Assembly (NCBI GenBank): GCA_037176845.1 | Contig: JAYKXP010000050.1 | Coordinates: forward strand, 1 to 64,000 | Source of the DNA: Paramarasmius palmivorus | Lineage: Eukaryota > Basidiomycota > Agaricomycetes > Agaricales > Marasmiaceae | Length of the DNA: 64,000 bases | Direction: 5' to 3' | Shown: piece by piece, positions 46,302-58,046 of the stretch | How the letters are laid out: every line of letters begins with the position of its first letter | Position numbering within the stretch: the stretch's first letter is position 1 | Position numbers and translations under genes: made by a program | Notes under the pieces: model-generated | The model's input: the letters and a program-made list of their open reading frames with translations, nothing else | What the model was told of the DNA's origin: nothing | Databases searched by the model: none

Positions 46302-46851
46302 GCTGGTAAAGTGCGAGGAGCTAGGCCCAGAGCAGGTCAAGATATAAAGGAGACCCTGAGGCGATTGGTTGCTTGGTTCGTATGCATATGGTACTGGTTC
46401 AGTTTTGAAATGGAATTGAATTGACAGCGGAGAGCGGAAGAATCATATCTGATAATCAGGCAGCTGATTAGATCCGGCACCTTATCTCTATCTTTTTTTC
46501 TCACCACATCACCACCTTCCCTCTTCTGTTGCTCTTCTCTTTCATATTTACTTTCAGGAGCCTTTACGAACCTGGTCACTAGGCATGGAGAGATAGGCTA
46601 GACTCATGTGGGTACTAGGGAATCCGAGGTACGTTTCACTCGTGCTGCCTGTCGAACCCGAGAATCTGCAAATTGACCCATTCTGGTATGGTTCGCTTCA
46701 GAAATCAGGGGGATTATCCATGCAGCCAGGCCTGGAGCGGCAATTATGCGTCTAAAAATAAGCTGATAGGCGGACAAATGCCTCGACAATTTAAAGGCAA
46801 CTCGACTTCTCTTCTCTGCAACTCGGGGACACTCAGCGGTCTAACAGCACG
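46302..46851. promoter_or_regulatory. Bidirectional promoter of Ftr1-B and Fet3-B with GATA sites
   Basis: The 550 bases between the divergent ATGs contain ATCTGATAA at 46447-46455 and CTTATC (GATAAG on the minus strand) at 46481-46486. ATCTGATAA again fits ATCWGATAA, the SreA/Urbs1-type iron-repressor consensus. The distance from the Ftr1-B start (~146 bases) is nearly the same as for the site cluster upstream of Ftr1-A. Confidence 0.7.
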
Positions 46852-49228
46852 ATGTGCCTTCTGCTTTTCATCAGTTGTGTTGTAGCAGCTGTCCAAGTTC
46901 TCGCTGGCGTACATGAAGTGTGGTGGAACATTACCTATGTCGAAGGCGTCAACCCTGACGGTTTGGCTACAAGACGCGCGATTGGGGTGAACGGAACTTG
47001 GCCGTGAGTTTTCATGTATGTCTCTTTCGAGTCGCGTTATGACTGAAAACATACCAGACCTCCGCCAATCGAAGTTTCTACGAATGATTCTCTAGTGGTC
47101 CACGCTACAAATTCTCTCTCCTTGCCCACCAGCCTTCACCACCATGGTATGTTCTTCAACTCGACTTCTTGGATGGATGGTGCCGTTGGTGTCTCCGAAT
47201 GGTGCGTAATTACAGTCATTCTAATTGTACAAGTAACATTTCTGATATAGTTTTACAGTGGTATACCACCCGGGAGCACATTTGACTACGCGGTACCAAT
47301 CAATACATCTGGGCAATGGGGAACTTATTGGGTTCACGCTCACGCATCCGGCCAATATGTCGACGGTCTCCGTGCTCCCGTGATTCTACATCCCGCACAA
47401 GAGGTGTACTCTTACGACGAAGAGTTTACCATAGTTCTCGGGGACTGGTACCACACAGAGCACTCCGTTCTCTTGAAGGATTTCATTAGCATCAAAAACC
47501 CCGGCGGCGCCGAACCAGTGCCCGGTGTGCATGATTCTTCACCATCCACTCTTGTTCCTGCTAATCTACGACCACGCAGACTCCGCATTGATCTATTATT
47601 CTCAAAATGGATCGTATCTTGCACCAGTTGGGGGCGAATCACCTACTGTGGGTTTCAATGAGAACGCAACGTTGCCCTTTTCACCAGGCAAAACCTATCG
47701 CCTTCGGATTATAAACACGTCCGCGTTTGCGATGTTCTACTTCTGGATCGATGGCCATGAGATGAGAATAGTGAGTTGGTAAAATAGCGTTTTCCGGCAC
47801 AATCTTACCGCTTAGTCTCTAGATCGAAGTCGATGGTGTGAGCCAGGCTCCCTTCTCTATAATCAACGTCAAATGACTGATTCGCTCATCATAGACCGAT
47901 ATTGAGGAATCACCGACTGACATGCTCAGTGTCACGGTTGCCCAACGATATTCTGTTTTGGTTACCGCCAGGAATGATACTTCGAGTAACTGGGCCATCC
48001 ACGCCAACATGGATACAGACATGTTCGACACCGTACCACCTGCTCTCAATCCCAGTAAGGGCACAGCACCCCATGCGAGAGGGTACTAACCAGTCCAGTT
48101 TAGATGTTACTTCTTCGATAACCTATTCATCGTCAGCCGCTTTAACCGACAGTGGCTTCGTTGACGAATACAAGATGGTCGAAGACATTGGTCTCGTTCC
48201 GGTGGAAAAAGTGGCTGCACCAGCTGTGACCAAAACAATTGAACTTGAAGTCCTTTTCGATACTATGGACGATGGTACCAATCGTGCAATGTTCAATCAG
48301 ATCACCTACAACCAGCCCAAAACACCAGCTATATTCAGCGAACTTACGCTAGGAAACGACGCGACGGTAGAGAAGGCCTATGGTCCGCTGAGTTTCGTGG
48401 TCAATCATATGGAGGTAGTCGACCTGGTGGTCAAGAATGGAGACGCAGGGAAACACCCTTTGTTAGTTTCTGATTCCGTTGATAAATAGTCTCTTCTGTG
48501 CGCTAATGCTTTCTCCTTAGCCATCTTCACGGACACAAGCCAATGCTCGTGAATCGTGCGGATGACTACACCTCCGATAATACTACTCTGAATCCACCCA
48601 TACCAAACAATCTTACAAACCCCATGCGTCGGGATACTTTTCACATTCCATCGGGAGCATCCGCTACATTACGGTTCATCTCAGATAATCCCGGAGTGTG
48701 GTTCTTCCATTGTTAGTCCGCATCTTCAAACATCTTGCATCACTTTCTCGCTAACGTAGTTCGTTCCATATAGGTCATATCGAATGGCACCTAGAAGCAG
48801 GACTTGCAATCCAGATTGTTGAAGCGCCACTTGAGGCACAGAAGTATGCTGCAAATGTTCCCCAGGTGATGCGTGACAATTGCGAGGCGCTGGGAAGACC
48901 CTTCTCTGGTAATGCAGCTGGTCACCAGGGCGCTGACGATCTCAGTGGGCTGTCGCTGGGACCGTATCCCCAGAAGCTTGGGTGGAGACCAAAGGGAATT
49001 GGTGCCATGTTTGGGTACGTATCTTTTCCGTTTGTTGGCGACCCTATGTTCATTCCTTACCCTTCTAGTTGCGTCTTGACCGCTGTGCTGGGAATGGGAA
49101 CTGTTGTCTGGTACTCTATCGGAGGTGATCTATCAGAGGAAGAGATGGAACGAGAAGTCAGAGAGCAGCTAGAAGCGAAGGCACAAAAGGGCAAGTTCTT
49201 TGGGCTACTACGACCAAAAGGGTTATGA
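46852..49228 (+). CDS. fet3: Multicopper ferroxidase Fet3, paralogue B (all copper ligands present)
   Basis: The ATG at 46852 opens a signal peptide (MCLLLFISCVVAAVQVLAGV) then HEVWWNITYVEGVNPDGLAT. All four copper motifs are intact: L1 LHHHGMFF, L2 WVHAHASGQYVDG, L3 HPFHLHGH (across the intron ending 48519), and L4 FFHCHIEWHLEAG (Cys codon split by the intron at 48713-48772). EPVPDSALIYYSQNGSYL (joined at 47572) keeps the Glu linked to Fe(II) binding in Fet3. The single C-terminal membrane helix (CVLTAVLGMGTVVWYSI) and a charged cytosolic tail end at TGA 49226-49228. About 620 residues. It oxidises Fe(II) for hand-over to Ftr1 at the plasma membrane. Confidence 0.92.
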
Positions 49229-49449
49229 TCAGTTGATTGTATACACGGATTTATACTACTGTACAGTTTAGCTTTCCACGTCGCAAGAAGTTATGATATC
49301 AAGATCTCAAGAAATATGTACTCGTTCTCGTGGAATTCACTGTGATAGGTGAAGGCGGAAAATACAGTAAAGTAGGTTGGGGGTCGCACAAACAGGACAC
49401 TTGCTTGTCCGAATGATCTGATCTGTAATGCATCTACTTCCCCGTGAGT

Positions 49450-51585
49450 CTAATGGTCACAATCGTTGAGGACAGCCTTACCCATAGCAAAATAGATGTC
49501 CACACATCGTTGCAGCAGGGTCATCGCAAGTTGTTTTGTTACAGTAACGACAACGAAGTGATAATGCAGGCTTGGTGAGTACTTCGGTCGGTCCTTGCTC
49601 AAGTGCGGCTGTATCATACTGTCAGAATCTGAGTAGACAAAGGGGAATCTTCGATACTCACCGGCACCTCTAAGATGAATAGCTTTCCGCAGACTCATGT
49701 ATGGATGGTCGATTGCTGACGAGGGTACAGCGCTCTCTAGAGGCGAGCATTGCAATGGGGACTCCATGGAGATCATGTCGTTTCCGAAAAAGGTATAGGA
49801 CGAAAGATCTGGGGAAGAGCATGAAAGCGTACTGGAGCGTGAGCTATGAACGCTATCATCCGATATCACACTGTTGTTCTGAGTTTGGGCGTGAGTCTGA
49901 TGCTCTGTGTCGGTCGTATAAAGCACTGCAGGCATCGAGATAGGCGATGATTGTACCGCAGTCAAGTATTCAGTTCGGGATGACGGTGTTGTAGCACTGT
50001 TGATCAGTGTGACGTCGGTCGGTGTCGAAGCAAGCGGTGAAATAATAGGTAGAGCCGCTAAACCTAGTGGAGATGTTGTATCGGGAGAGCAAGAACTTCA
50101 AAAGTTGATCAGTTACAGAGACCAGAATCGAACTGCCGACGCACCTTGATGCAGAAGGCGGAAAGGGTAAACAATCTTTCCAAGGACCAGTGTTGATGGG
50201 GTGAAGAAGCGACTGAAGTTGAGAGGTTAGAGTATTTGAGAATTGAAATACGAAGCTATTACCTTTGAGGAACGCATGCCATGCGGGCTGCCAAGACGTT
50301 GAATTGCCGGTGGACAAGGGGAGTTTGATTCGGGTGATATTTCTGACGACCGTGCAGGTGTATCATCGACGAGGTCGTCGACCATCGAAAGAGAATCGAA
50401 ACCTAGCCTACTAAGCCCTTCGAACGGGCTAAAGACGGATCGTCCAGTTACGTATGACGAAGTCTGGTAAATATCCATCAGTCAGTACAACGCAGTTGTA
50501 ACCGATTATAACCAACTTACGAGCTTTGTGCAACTCGAAGATGACAGATTCGGGTGGTTGGATTCAACCTGAGAATATTTAAACATAGTCATCTCACGGT
50601 ATTCGTGACGCACCAGGTCCATTGACCGAACGCTGGATTCTAGATCAATTGGTGAGGGTACGACAGGCCCAGAAGGCAGGCTCTGACTCGGGTGACTGAG
50701 TGTCGCATGCTTGACATGTCGGTGTGAGTATGATTTCGTTTCAATCTTTCAAATTGTGTGCATACCTTCCGGAACGCATTATCGTCGACAAAGCCTTGGT
50801 TACAAATCTCGCAGATAGGGTGGGAGGAGGAAACGATGTAGTGATCCTCAAGCTCCTCTGGATTGTCGAATACCCGGCGACACTTAGCACATCTGCAGTC
50901 GGTATGAGCTTCCTCTATATGCTATATAGGTCATTAGTGTGAGGTGTTATCACAGATGATACAAAATCCCTAACCTGACTATATTCTGCGTCTGATTTGA
51001 ACCCTTTGTCGCAGCTTCCACATTTGGGATGGTTTGGCGAATCCTGGAAGTGCGATTGCAAGTCATCGACAGGGATTGGGCGTCCTCCGCATGGAGAACA
51101 TGAAATTGTCCTGGAATGCGTCGCCGACATATGCTACATAAATCGTTTAGTGTCGAGGGAATTAGAACAAAAAAGAATATCACCTCATCATAATGCCTTC
51201 TGTTCTTGAAGCCTTGGCGGCAAGGGACACATTTTGGATGATTAGGGGACTGACGATAATGCTCTTGGAGACTACTAGTACTAGAAAATGATCGAGAGCA
51301 CCGCGAGCAATCGAAGGTAATCGGGGTCGAATTAAAAGTAGTCGGGTCGTGCTTCGACTCCGCGACGTGCTAGAGAATAGGAGGGATTGTATCAGCTCTC
51401 GCCTAATGACACGGCACTTCTTGACTCGTCACCTTGTCAAAAGCCGACTTCGTCTCAAAATATCGCAGGCATTCCCCACAGAATGGATGCCAAGTGAAGG
51501 AACATCGAAAATGCTGTACGAGGGCCTTCTCGGATTTGAAACTTTTTTCCGGACATTGGGAGCAGAACCACGATCTGCTCGCCAT
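49450..51585 (-). CDS. Multi-module C2H2-like zinc-finger protein
   Basis: The ATG at 51583-51585 begins MASRSWFCSQCPEKSFKSEK. Four related modules follow: CSQC..HP-FCGEC, CSRC..HPKCVPC-QGFK, CSPC..HPKCGSC-KGFK and CAKC..HPICEIC-QGFV. Each has CxxC, a His-rich spacer (H-x7-HP) and a second CxxC before GF, and each is separated by an intron in a similar place, pointing to exon duplication. The rest is Ser/Pro-rich and disordered. It ends with a more folded stretch (SLHYHFVVVTVTKQLAMTLL) and a stop at 49450. Such proteins are presumed nuclear; whether they bind DNA, RNA or protein is unknown. Confidence 0.75.
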
Positions 51586-52052
51586 GGAAGTGGGAATGAA
51601 GGTTGGAATGAAGCTATCGCGAGAATGTACTGCTGCCTTATATTCATAGCTTAGGCAACCTCGCGTAAGACTCGTGGTGAAAATGCGGCAGCGGACTGGT
51701 AGATAAATGGGGCATCTAAAACGGAACCGCCACGAGTTCGCTCACTCGTTTCGGTCGTCCCCAGAAAAACATATCGAGTCACAGATCCTGAGAGCGACTC
51801 TCAGTACAGATGAAGATGATGCAGATGAAATTACGCACCCTGAAATTCGCTCACGACATAGCTGATCTCAGATGCTCTGCTCTGATAATGCATCAGCACA
51901 ACACGCACCACGTGAAATGTCGGGAGACATGAGGTTTCCACATTCAATTTCCAAACACAATCAATGTCCGTAGATCCACAGAATTGCACGGCCCGCGAAG
52001 ATCACATAAAATCATGTAATGTACCATTCCATAGCTATGAAGGTTTGACCGG
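51586..52052. other. Intergenic between the zinc-finger and DUF4336 genes
   Basis: About 470 bases, the promoter of the zinc-finger gene and the 3' flank of the DUF4336 gene. Nothing specific seen. Confidence 0.4.
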
Positions 52053-53309
52053 TCAATTGAGGTAAGCCTTATACGCTTCCGTCCAAGCTCTTTTCCCGTC
52101 CTTTTCTATGACATCCTTGAAGAGATACCTTCAGACTGCGTGCACAGCAACTTTGTAAAGACTTACCCCATGACAAGGTATTATCCGCTCGAAGTCCCAA
52201 TCGGCAACTGTTTTCACGTCTCGCTTCATAGCCCTGAAGATTAATGAAGAGATATGAATCGATGATCCGGGTTTTCAATTATTATCGTTCACTCACTCTT
52301 TATCCTCGCCCATACTCCATGCGAACTTCTGGTGGAGCCAAGAGTAAGGCGTAAGATTACCAAAGAAGGGGACTTTCCCAGAAGATTTCGATTTCGAATA
52401 CTGAACAGAGGCGTCAGACTTTTCGCATGAGATTCGAAAAAAAGATTTAACCTGTTCAGTAGGTGGGAGATTAAACAACAAGTCTGCCTGAATCATGGTT
52501 TTTGTAGAGGGATGATAGAATGCGACGTCCTTGTTCTTAAAACCAGAGAAGTAGCTGAGAAACGTGGGCGTCAAGGACGGAAAGTAACTTCCACAATTAA
52601 GCTTCATACCAGTGCTTGACCTTAGTACACGTCAGAATACGGGCCCAGACACGAAAAAGCTGAGAACTCACATCATCTTCGAAACCGTATTTGGTGTCTG
52701 CAGGATCAGAACCCCAGACTGTGCAAAGTGTCAGTAGAAATGTTTGCGAAGCAAAAATTACTACACCAGTACCTCCGTCGAATTTCAAAGACTTGTCGGA
52801 AACCCTTTCCGTAGTGGCCTTTGGGGCAATTAGCTTCGCATCCGGATAGGCCTTCTTGAACTCCGCTAGTGAAGCTTCGTGAGAGTAGAATCGTTAGGAG
52901 TGTATTCTCACACAGACCCAAATAGAGATTATGAACTGCGTCCGCGCCTATGATGTACCTGAACATGTCAGTTTCATAAAGGGTCACAATTCAGCTAAAT
53001 GGGTTTCCGCTCACTTGACAGGACCCAGCTGGTCAAGCTTGGTCTTCGTTTCTGAGTCAAGTGGAGTCGAGGCCAACACCCATAAATCTCCGCTAGAGAG
53101 CTTGATTGCGGTTGACCGACCTCCAACAGGAAAAAGACCGAATCGGGAAAAGGGACTACTATAATGTCAGATTGTGATGACTCCGGTGCCATAACACTCG
53201 CCGAGAGAAAGTCCAAATATTTCCAACAACCTAAACGCTATGCTGTCAGCCAAAAAGGCACCCAGACTGAAGACAACAAACGTACTTCTCTAATCACAGT
53301 TTCAGACAT
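52053..53309 (-). CDS. DUF4336 family protein (metallo-beta-lactamase-like)
   Basis: Small exons join in frame. The ATG at 53307-53309 gives MSETVIRE, then VVGNIWTFSR, then SPFSRFGLFPVGGRSTAIKL, LWVLASTPLDSETKTKLDQL, and YIIGADAVHNLYLG. Then EFKKAYPDAKLIAPKATTE, LKFDG, WGSDPADTKYGFEDD, YFSGFKNKDVAFYHPSTKTM, ADLLFNLPPTEQ, FGNLTPYSWLHQKFAWSMG, DWDFERIIPCHG and DVIEKDGKRAWTEAYKAYLN; stop 52053. About 265 residues. DUF4336 proteins share the metallo-beta-lactamase fold, with candidate metal-site His in GADAVHNLYLG and PCHGDV. The substrate is not known. The family is common in fungi and plants. Confidence 0.85.
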
Positions 53310-53808
53310 GTCGTGGTATGTCGTGGTATGTGGGCAAGTTGTGAGCTGGCCATATAAACGAAAACTGTTTCCGGTTATCCGGAATCGGAGATGACGTAGA
53401 TGTCTGACATACGTCTGACATACCCATTAGAACATTCCCGACTTGTTCACGACTCAAGTCGATCTATCCCTGGTATCGAAACTGCTCAAGGAAGGGTTAC
53501 CATAGGCGAAAAATAGAAACTATTGGAACTTACAGGTTGTGTATATGCTGCACGATTTCTTTGAAGAATCTTAAAACATTACTATGGCTTGACACGGTCA
53601 CAAGACATTGTCGGTGCTTTTGACGCGAACGGCGTTGGTCGGGAATTCAGGGAAGAGCTGGGGATACTACTTTGAGCTCTTACCCAGATCGGGATTGACA
53701 TTCAGGCCCAGAACAGTCAGCAGAAGTAGACAGATAAATAAACCCGATCCAGAATACATATCACAATACAGCAATAGAAAGCAGGCGGTGATAGGCGCAT
53801 GCCCTAGA
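53310..53808. other. Intergenic with two small tandem duplications
   Basis: TCGTGGTATG occurs twice in tandem at 53311-53330 and GTCTGACATAC twice in tandem at 53402-53423, both upstream of the DUF4336 start. No other feature is recognised. Confidence 0.5.
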
Positions 53809-56800
53809 CTATTCTTCGTTAGCAACCTTCTTGAGAAGATCTTGCCAGTCCATAGCAAGCTTCGTAAGTGTTTTGCTCCTAGCTGAAAAAGAAACGAAAA
53901 TGAAGGCACGCTTAGCCAATTGAGATATGTGTACGCACCAAATTGTCCAAGAACTTCCTTTAATAAATCTCTCTTCGCCATCCCGGCGACTGTGGGACAC
54001 CATGAATTCTCTCTTTCTTCACCAGGGCGCCAGTACACAGGCCCAAATAAATCCTTGATGAGTTCCTCGGCTTTTGCTCTGAACCCTTCATCGGCAATCT
54101 TCTTCGCGTAAAGAATCAATGCCTGTTTGTACTCCGCCGGGCTCTCCAACAACCTTGCTGCGTGCATCCTCGTCTCCAGGTGACCGAGTGTTAGAGCCGT
54201 GTTCCACCAGTTCGGACGTGCTTTGCCAGCAACCTGTTCGTCAGGACCTGACGAAACACTATTCTCAATAGTGGAGATGATACCCCTGCTGTTCTGTGTA
54301 TTCGATGTTCGCTGTCTGCCTTGCCAAGCATCTGAACCTTCGGACCACCACTTCTCACTCAGCTTCACCCATGCACTCAGCTGCGAGTCATATGAAAACA
54401 CGGAGCCATTAGAGCAATTGACAATCGGGCACCCGTTGGGTCGAACGAGTGCGGAGGTGATAGTGTAATTGGGCGAAGATATGAGTGGTGCCACGGAAAT
54501 CGGGGGAAAGAAGGCGCTGTTCTTGTTCACCTTCCTGTATCGAGACTGCCGTTAGAAAAATTTTCGCGGCAAATAGGGAAGATAGAGCTCACCAGGAATA
54601 GAGCTGACCGGATTGAGTGATCACCATCAGACAATGTTTATTTCCATCGATTAGTGAACAGGGAGATCCCAGTGAAAGCGTAGGCATCAATCTGAGAGTG
54701 CAATCAGGAAGCCTTTCATATCAAACACGAGGCTGACATACCTTCTTCCGGTGTGGGAGTAGACATTGATAGATCCATCTTGCATAGCGGCAGCACAGAA
54801 GGTCGAGGTCGCTCTAACTGCGAGTACCGGAGATGGGACATAATCCAGCCATTTGGTCGACTTGCCACTAATTAACATGACCTCGTGTTGATCTACGGGC
54901 ACGGTATTGAGCAAAATACGAAATGAAGACAAGTTTCGGACCGTACCTTCTTCACCCTCGGCGTTGATGGCTTCTAAGACATCTTCACTTCCATCTACAT
55001 CTGCGGTCACCCTAGTTAACAGGGCTGGTATAGGGAGGTTCACTAGTGGCGCGCCAACCACGCCCATCGAAGAAGGCCCAGCGACGGAAAGCTCACGAAC
55101 AGGCCCAGTGTCTCTCGGCCGATCACCACCGAGCGTTCGATAGGTCGGCTGTCTTCCACTTATCAATTCCTCTTCAGCCTTTCTCTTTCCTTTATTCTCC
55201 GAGATGACGTCAATCGGGACACTGGATGCCATGTCCATGTCCACGTCCATATCCATCCCGAAGTCCCTATCTCTTCTTCCCCAACTGGAAGCAGGCTTCA
55301 AATCAAAGGGTTGCTCCTCCGGGGTCGGGAACGCATTACTGGTGTCAATGTTAACAGTAGATTTCGGTATAGCTGTCGATGAGGAAGGTATTTGTGCAAT
55401 AGCAGATGATGGTACCGAGCCCATTTGCGTGAGACCGAGACGTTTTTTCTTGTTTTTGTTCTTCTTCGCCACCAGCGTGTTGACGCGCTCACCTTCGCCG
55501 TTTGCTTGCCCGTCGAATCCTGTGGATTGAGATTGCGCTTGCGCCTGTACCTGACTTTGCGCAGCATGGGACCAATTGGCGGGAAGAGATGGAGGAACAA
55601 AGCCGAATTTCGAGAGGTATTGCTGTTGAACGGAGAGAGGTGCTATGCCCTCAAGTTCGTCGGGCTCGAAGTGGAAAACTGCGATGGTACCATCCGAGGA
55701 AGCTGCGTACAATGTCATTCCGTCCCAGGACCTGAAAGTGCGTAGGTTTGAGTGTGTTCTTGTCGTCATGTGGTCAGGACGCAACGCACCAGCTGAGATC
55801 CATTATCTGACGTTCAAAGACTTCCTTTGCCACAATGAGTGGCCTAGCTGACTTTGTCTGCCAGACTGATACCGATCTGTCGTCTGCTCCCAAAGCTACC
55901 ACCGAACAAATGTTGGACGTCGCTACGGCAGCAGAAGGATTTCGGAGGAAGATGTGAGGGTTGTAGGCCTGAATGAAGTGAATCAGAACTTTGAAAATAT
56001 ACCGATGAACCTTATGCTTACTGCTACTTCGATGGTGTTTTCGTGTCCCACCAAGCTGATATCTGAGGTCCACGCGCCACGAGTTATCACAGCGGCGATG
56101 AACACAAAGCCACGGTTGTTCGTCGCGTTGGACGCGGTGATGTGTGCGCCATCCGGTGACCAGCTATTCCGCCTCAGCATCCATGATTATGTAGACAACC
56201 GTCCCCTCACCTGAGCCTGCGGAAGAAGGTACTACCAGGAGAATCTTCAAACGGTTTCTTAACTTCTGCTTCGAGCGCCCAATCGGTCGTTCTCCATATC
56301 TTGACAGTCCTGTCGTCCGACTGAGTGGCGAGGAACTCCCCAACGGGATCCCAGCACACCCCTTTGACAAATCCTTGATGCTGGTCTAACTTGCGAAGTC
56401 TTTCTAAGGTCGCGACAGTGAACGAATAGTGCGCAAGGGAGAATTGGTAAGCTCACCTAGCGTGTACCCACACCATATGAATACCATCGAATCTAAACCA
56501 ACCGACGCGAGATACCGATCTTCTGGAGCCCAAGCAACGTCCGTGACATCTACAATGGAATATGAGCCGAGGAAAGGTGGTTCAACACATGAACACCGAC
56601 CACTTTCGTGTCCAACCAAGCGCTTCAAAGGCTTCCAGCCTTCCACGTTGACTTCATCCGATCCCCATACTTTGCCTCTCGCGTTTGGATCCAAATCCCA
56701 AATCATCACAATCTCGTCGTCACTGCCACTCGCAAGCCATCGTCCGGAATGCGCCCATCGAACAGTAAGAACAGGGCCGGTGTGCATTGTCAACGTGCAC

Positions 56801-57006
56801 AGCGACTTTGGAGGCTTGCCCGACTCCTCAGCAGCCGGGTTGAGAATTGGTTTCGTGCTCCATATCCGAACTTTCGCATCCAGACCGCCTGTTGCTATTC
56901 GGGAACCGTCGGGGTGAACATGTATAGAGAATATGGAGAGCCGTTTTGTCGAGTCTTGTCTTGCAGAATCTTTGTGGATAACCCAAGCGGGTTTGGTGAA
57001 ATGCAT
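53809..57006 (-). CDS. hir1: Histone H3-H4 chaperone subunit Hir1/HIRA
   Basis: The ATG at 57004-57006 begins MHFTKPAWVIHKDSARQDST. The N-terminal half is a WD40 propeller: IATGGLDAKVRIWST, WLASGSDDEIVMIWDLD, YLASVGLDSMVFIW, FLATQSDDRTVKIWRT, VVALGADDRSVSVWQ and TLYAASSDGTIAVFHF. A disordered middle (about 55600-55150) contains the KKNKNKKKR patch and probably the Hir2 or Asf1-binding B-domain. The C-terminal HIRA domain (ALVRPNGCPIVNCSNGSVFS and YDSQLSAWVKLSEKWWSEGS) runs to LDWQDLLKKVANEE-like TAA at 53809. Eleven or so short introns. It deposits histones independently of replication and represses histone genes. Confidence 0.9.
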
Positions 57007-58046
57007 TTCCGAATTGATTGGGGGTGACCTGAGAATGTTCCTTAGCCATATTGCTAGGTGAATGCGTCATCCGTGTTACACCCACCTAGTCACCGTCAGT
57101 GCCACCCACTAGAATACTCTTCCGACGTTGAGGACGGAACAAAGGCCAACTTCGAGCACAGCGTCGACGGTGGAAGGCAAAAAATGGTCACATGACTGGC
57201 AAGCACACGCGTCAATTTTTGCTTGAGCCGCGGCGTTTACAACCTTTCCACGTCTTGCTTTCAACGACTCTGCGACGAATTCAAAGTCCAGCTATCTACC
57301 TTCCTTTGCTCTGGCACAATCCCCAGAAAGCACTCATAATGTGGTAGCATGAAGCATAAAGCTTTCATCTGGCTAGACACGATTATCGGCTGCAAATATA
57401 GGGAACCAACACGAGCCCCGACTAACAGGTCTGGCCTTGACCAGTGTATTAGAAAGCAAAGCCGTATACGGAATATGTCTCTCAAGACGGAGTAACTATT
57501 GCGAAGAAAGCCAGCTAAATTCTAGTACTCTGAACCGTCTCGTGGACTTTATATTGGGGGAAGTTGTGTATCGTAAGTACGTATCAGATGGTACCGTGTA
57601 TCCCATAGTTACTCATATGGGTCACTTTCAGCATTCCGGAAATCATCTGTTCTTCTGCCGATATCTGTCAAATCCTCAACCAAATTCCTCGATTGCGTGC
57701 TTTTCAGGTCGGATTGTTCTTTCTAGCACGCCCCACTTCACTAGTGTGTCCCTCTTTGTGTCGTTTTGATTGGCTACAGGACGCTCAATTACGAAAATAG
57801 TACGCAATTCAGGAGATGGGAAAGCAATTTCAGCATCCTCATCAGTTCGCGCCATCCCATGCTTCAAGTGCATCATCCTGCCTCTTTCAGGTTCAGGTGC
57901 CGCTGTGTCCCCCAACGCCGTATCTGTGGTATGGTGTGCTCATGACCGGCAGTACCTTATCGCATTCCCGCAGCGGTTATTTAAATTGCTCGTTGGTGCT
58001 CTTAGACATCGTGATTGCCTCCCAGCTCTCTTGAAGGCGCTCCACC
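57007..58046. other. Divergent intergenic region, hir1 / MFS transporter
   Basis: About 1 kb between the divergent hir1 and transporter ATGs. Short open frames exist (57437-57769, 57676-57915) without start context or homology. Both promoters must be here. Confidence 0.45.

Noticed and set aside
40102..49228. Laccase as the identity of the two multicopper oxidases
   Set aside because: Both have a C-terminal membrane helix and cytosolic tail, Fet3-type EPVPD and HANMD segments, and each neighbours an Ftr1; laccases lack these.
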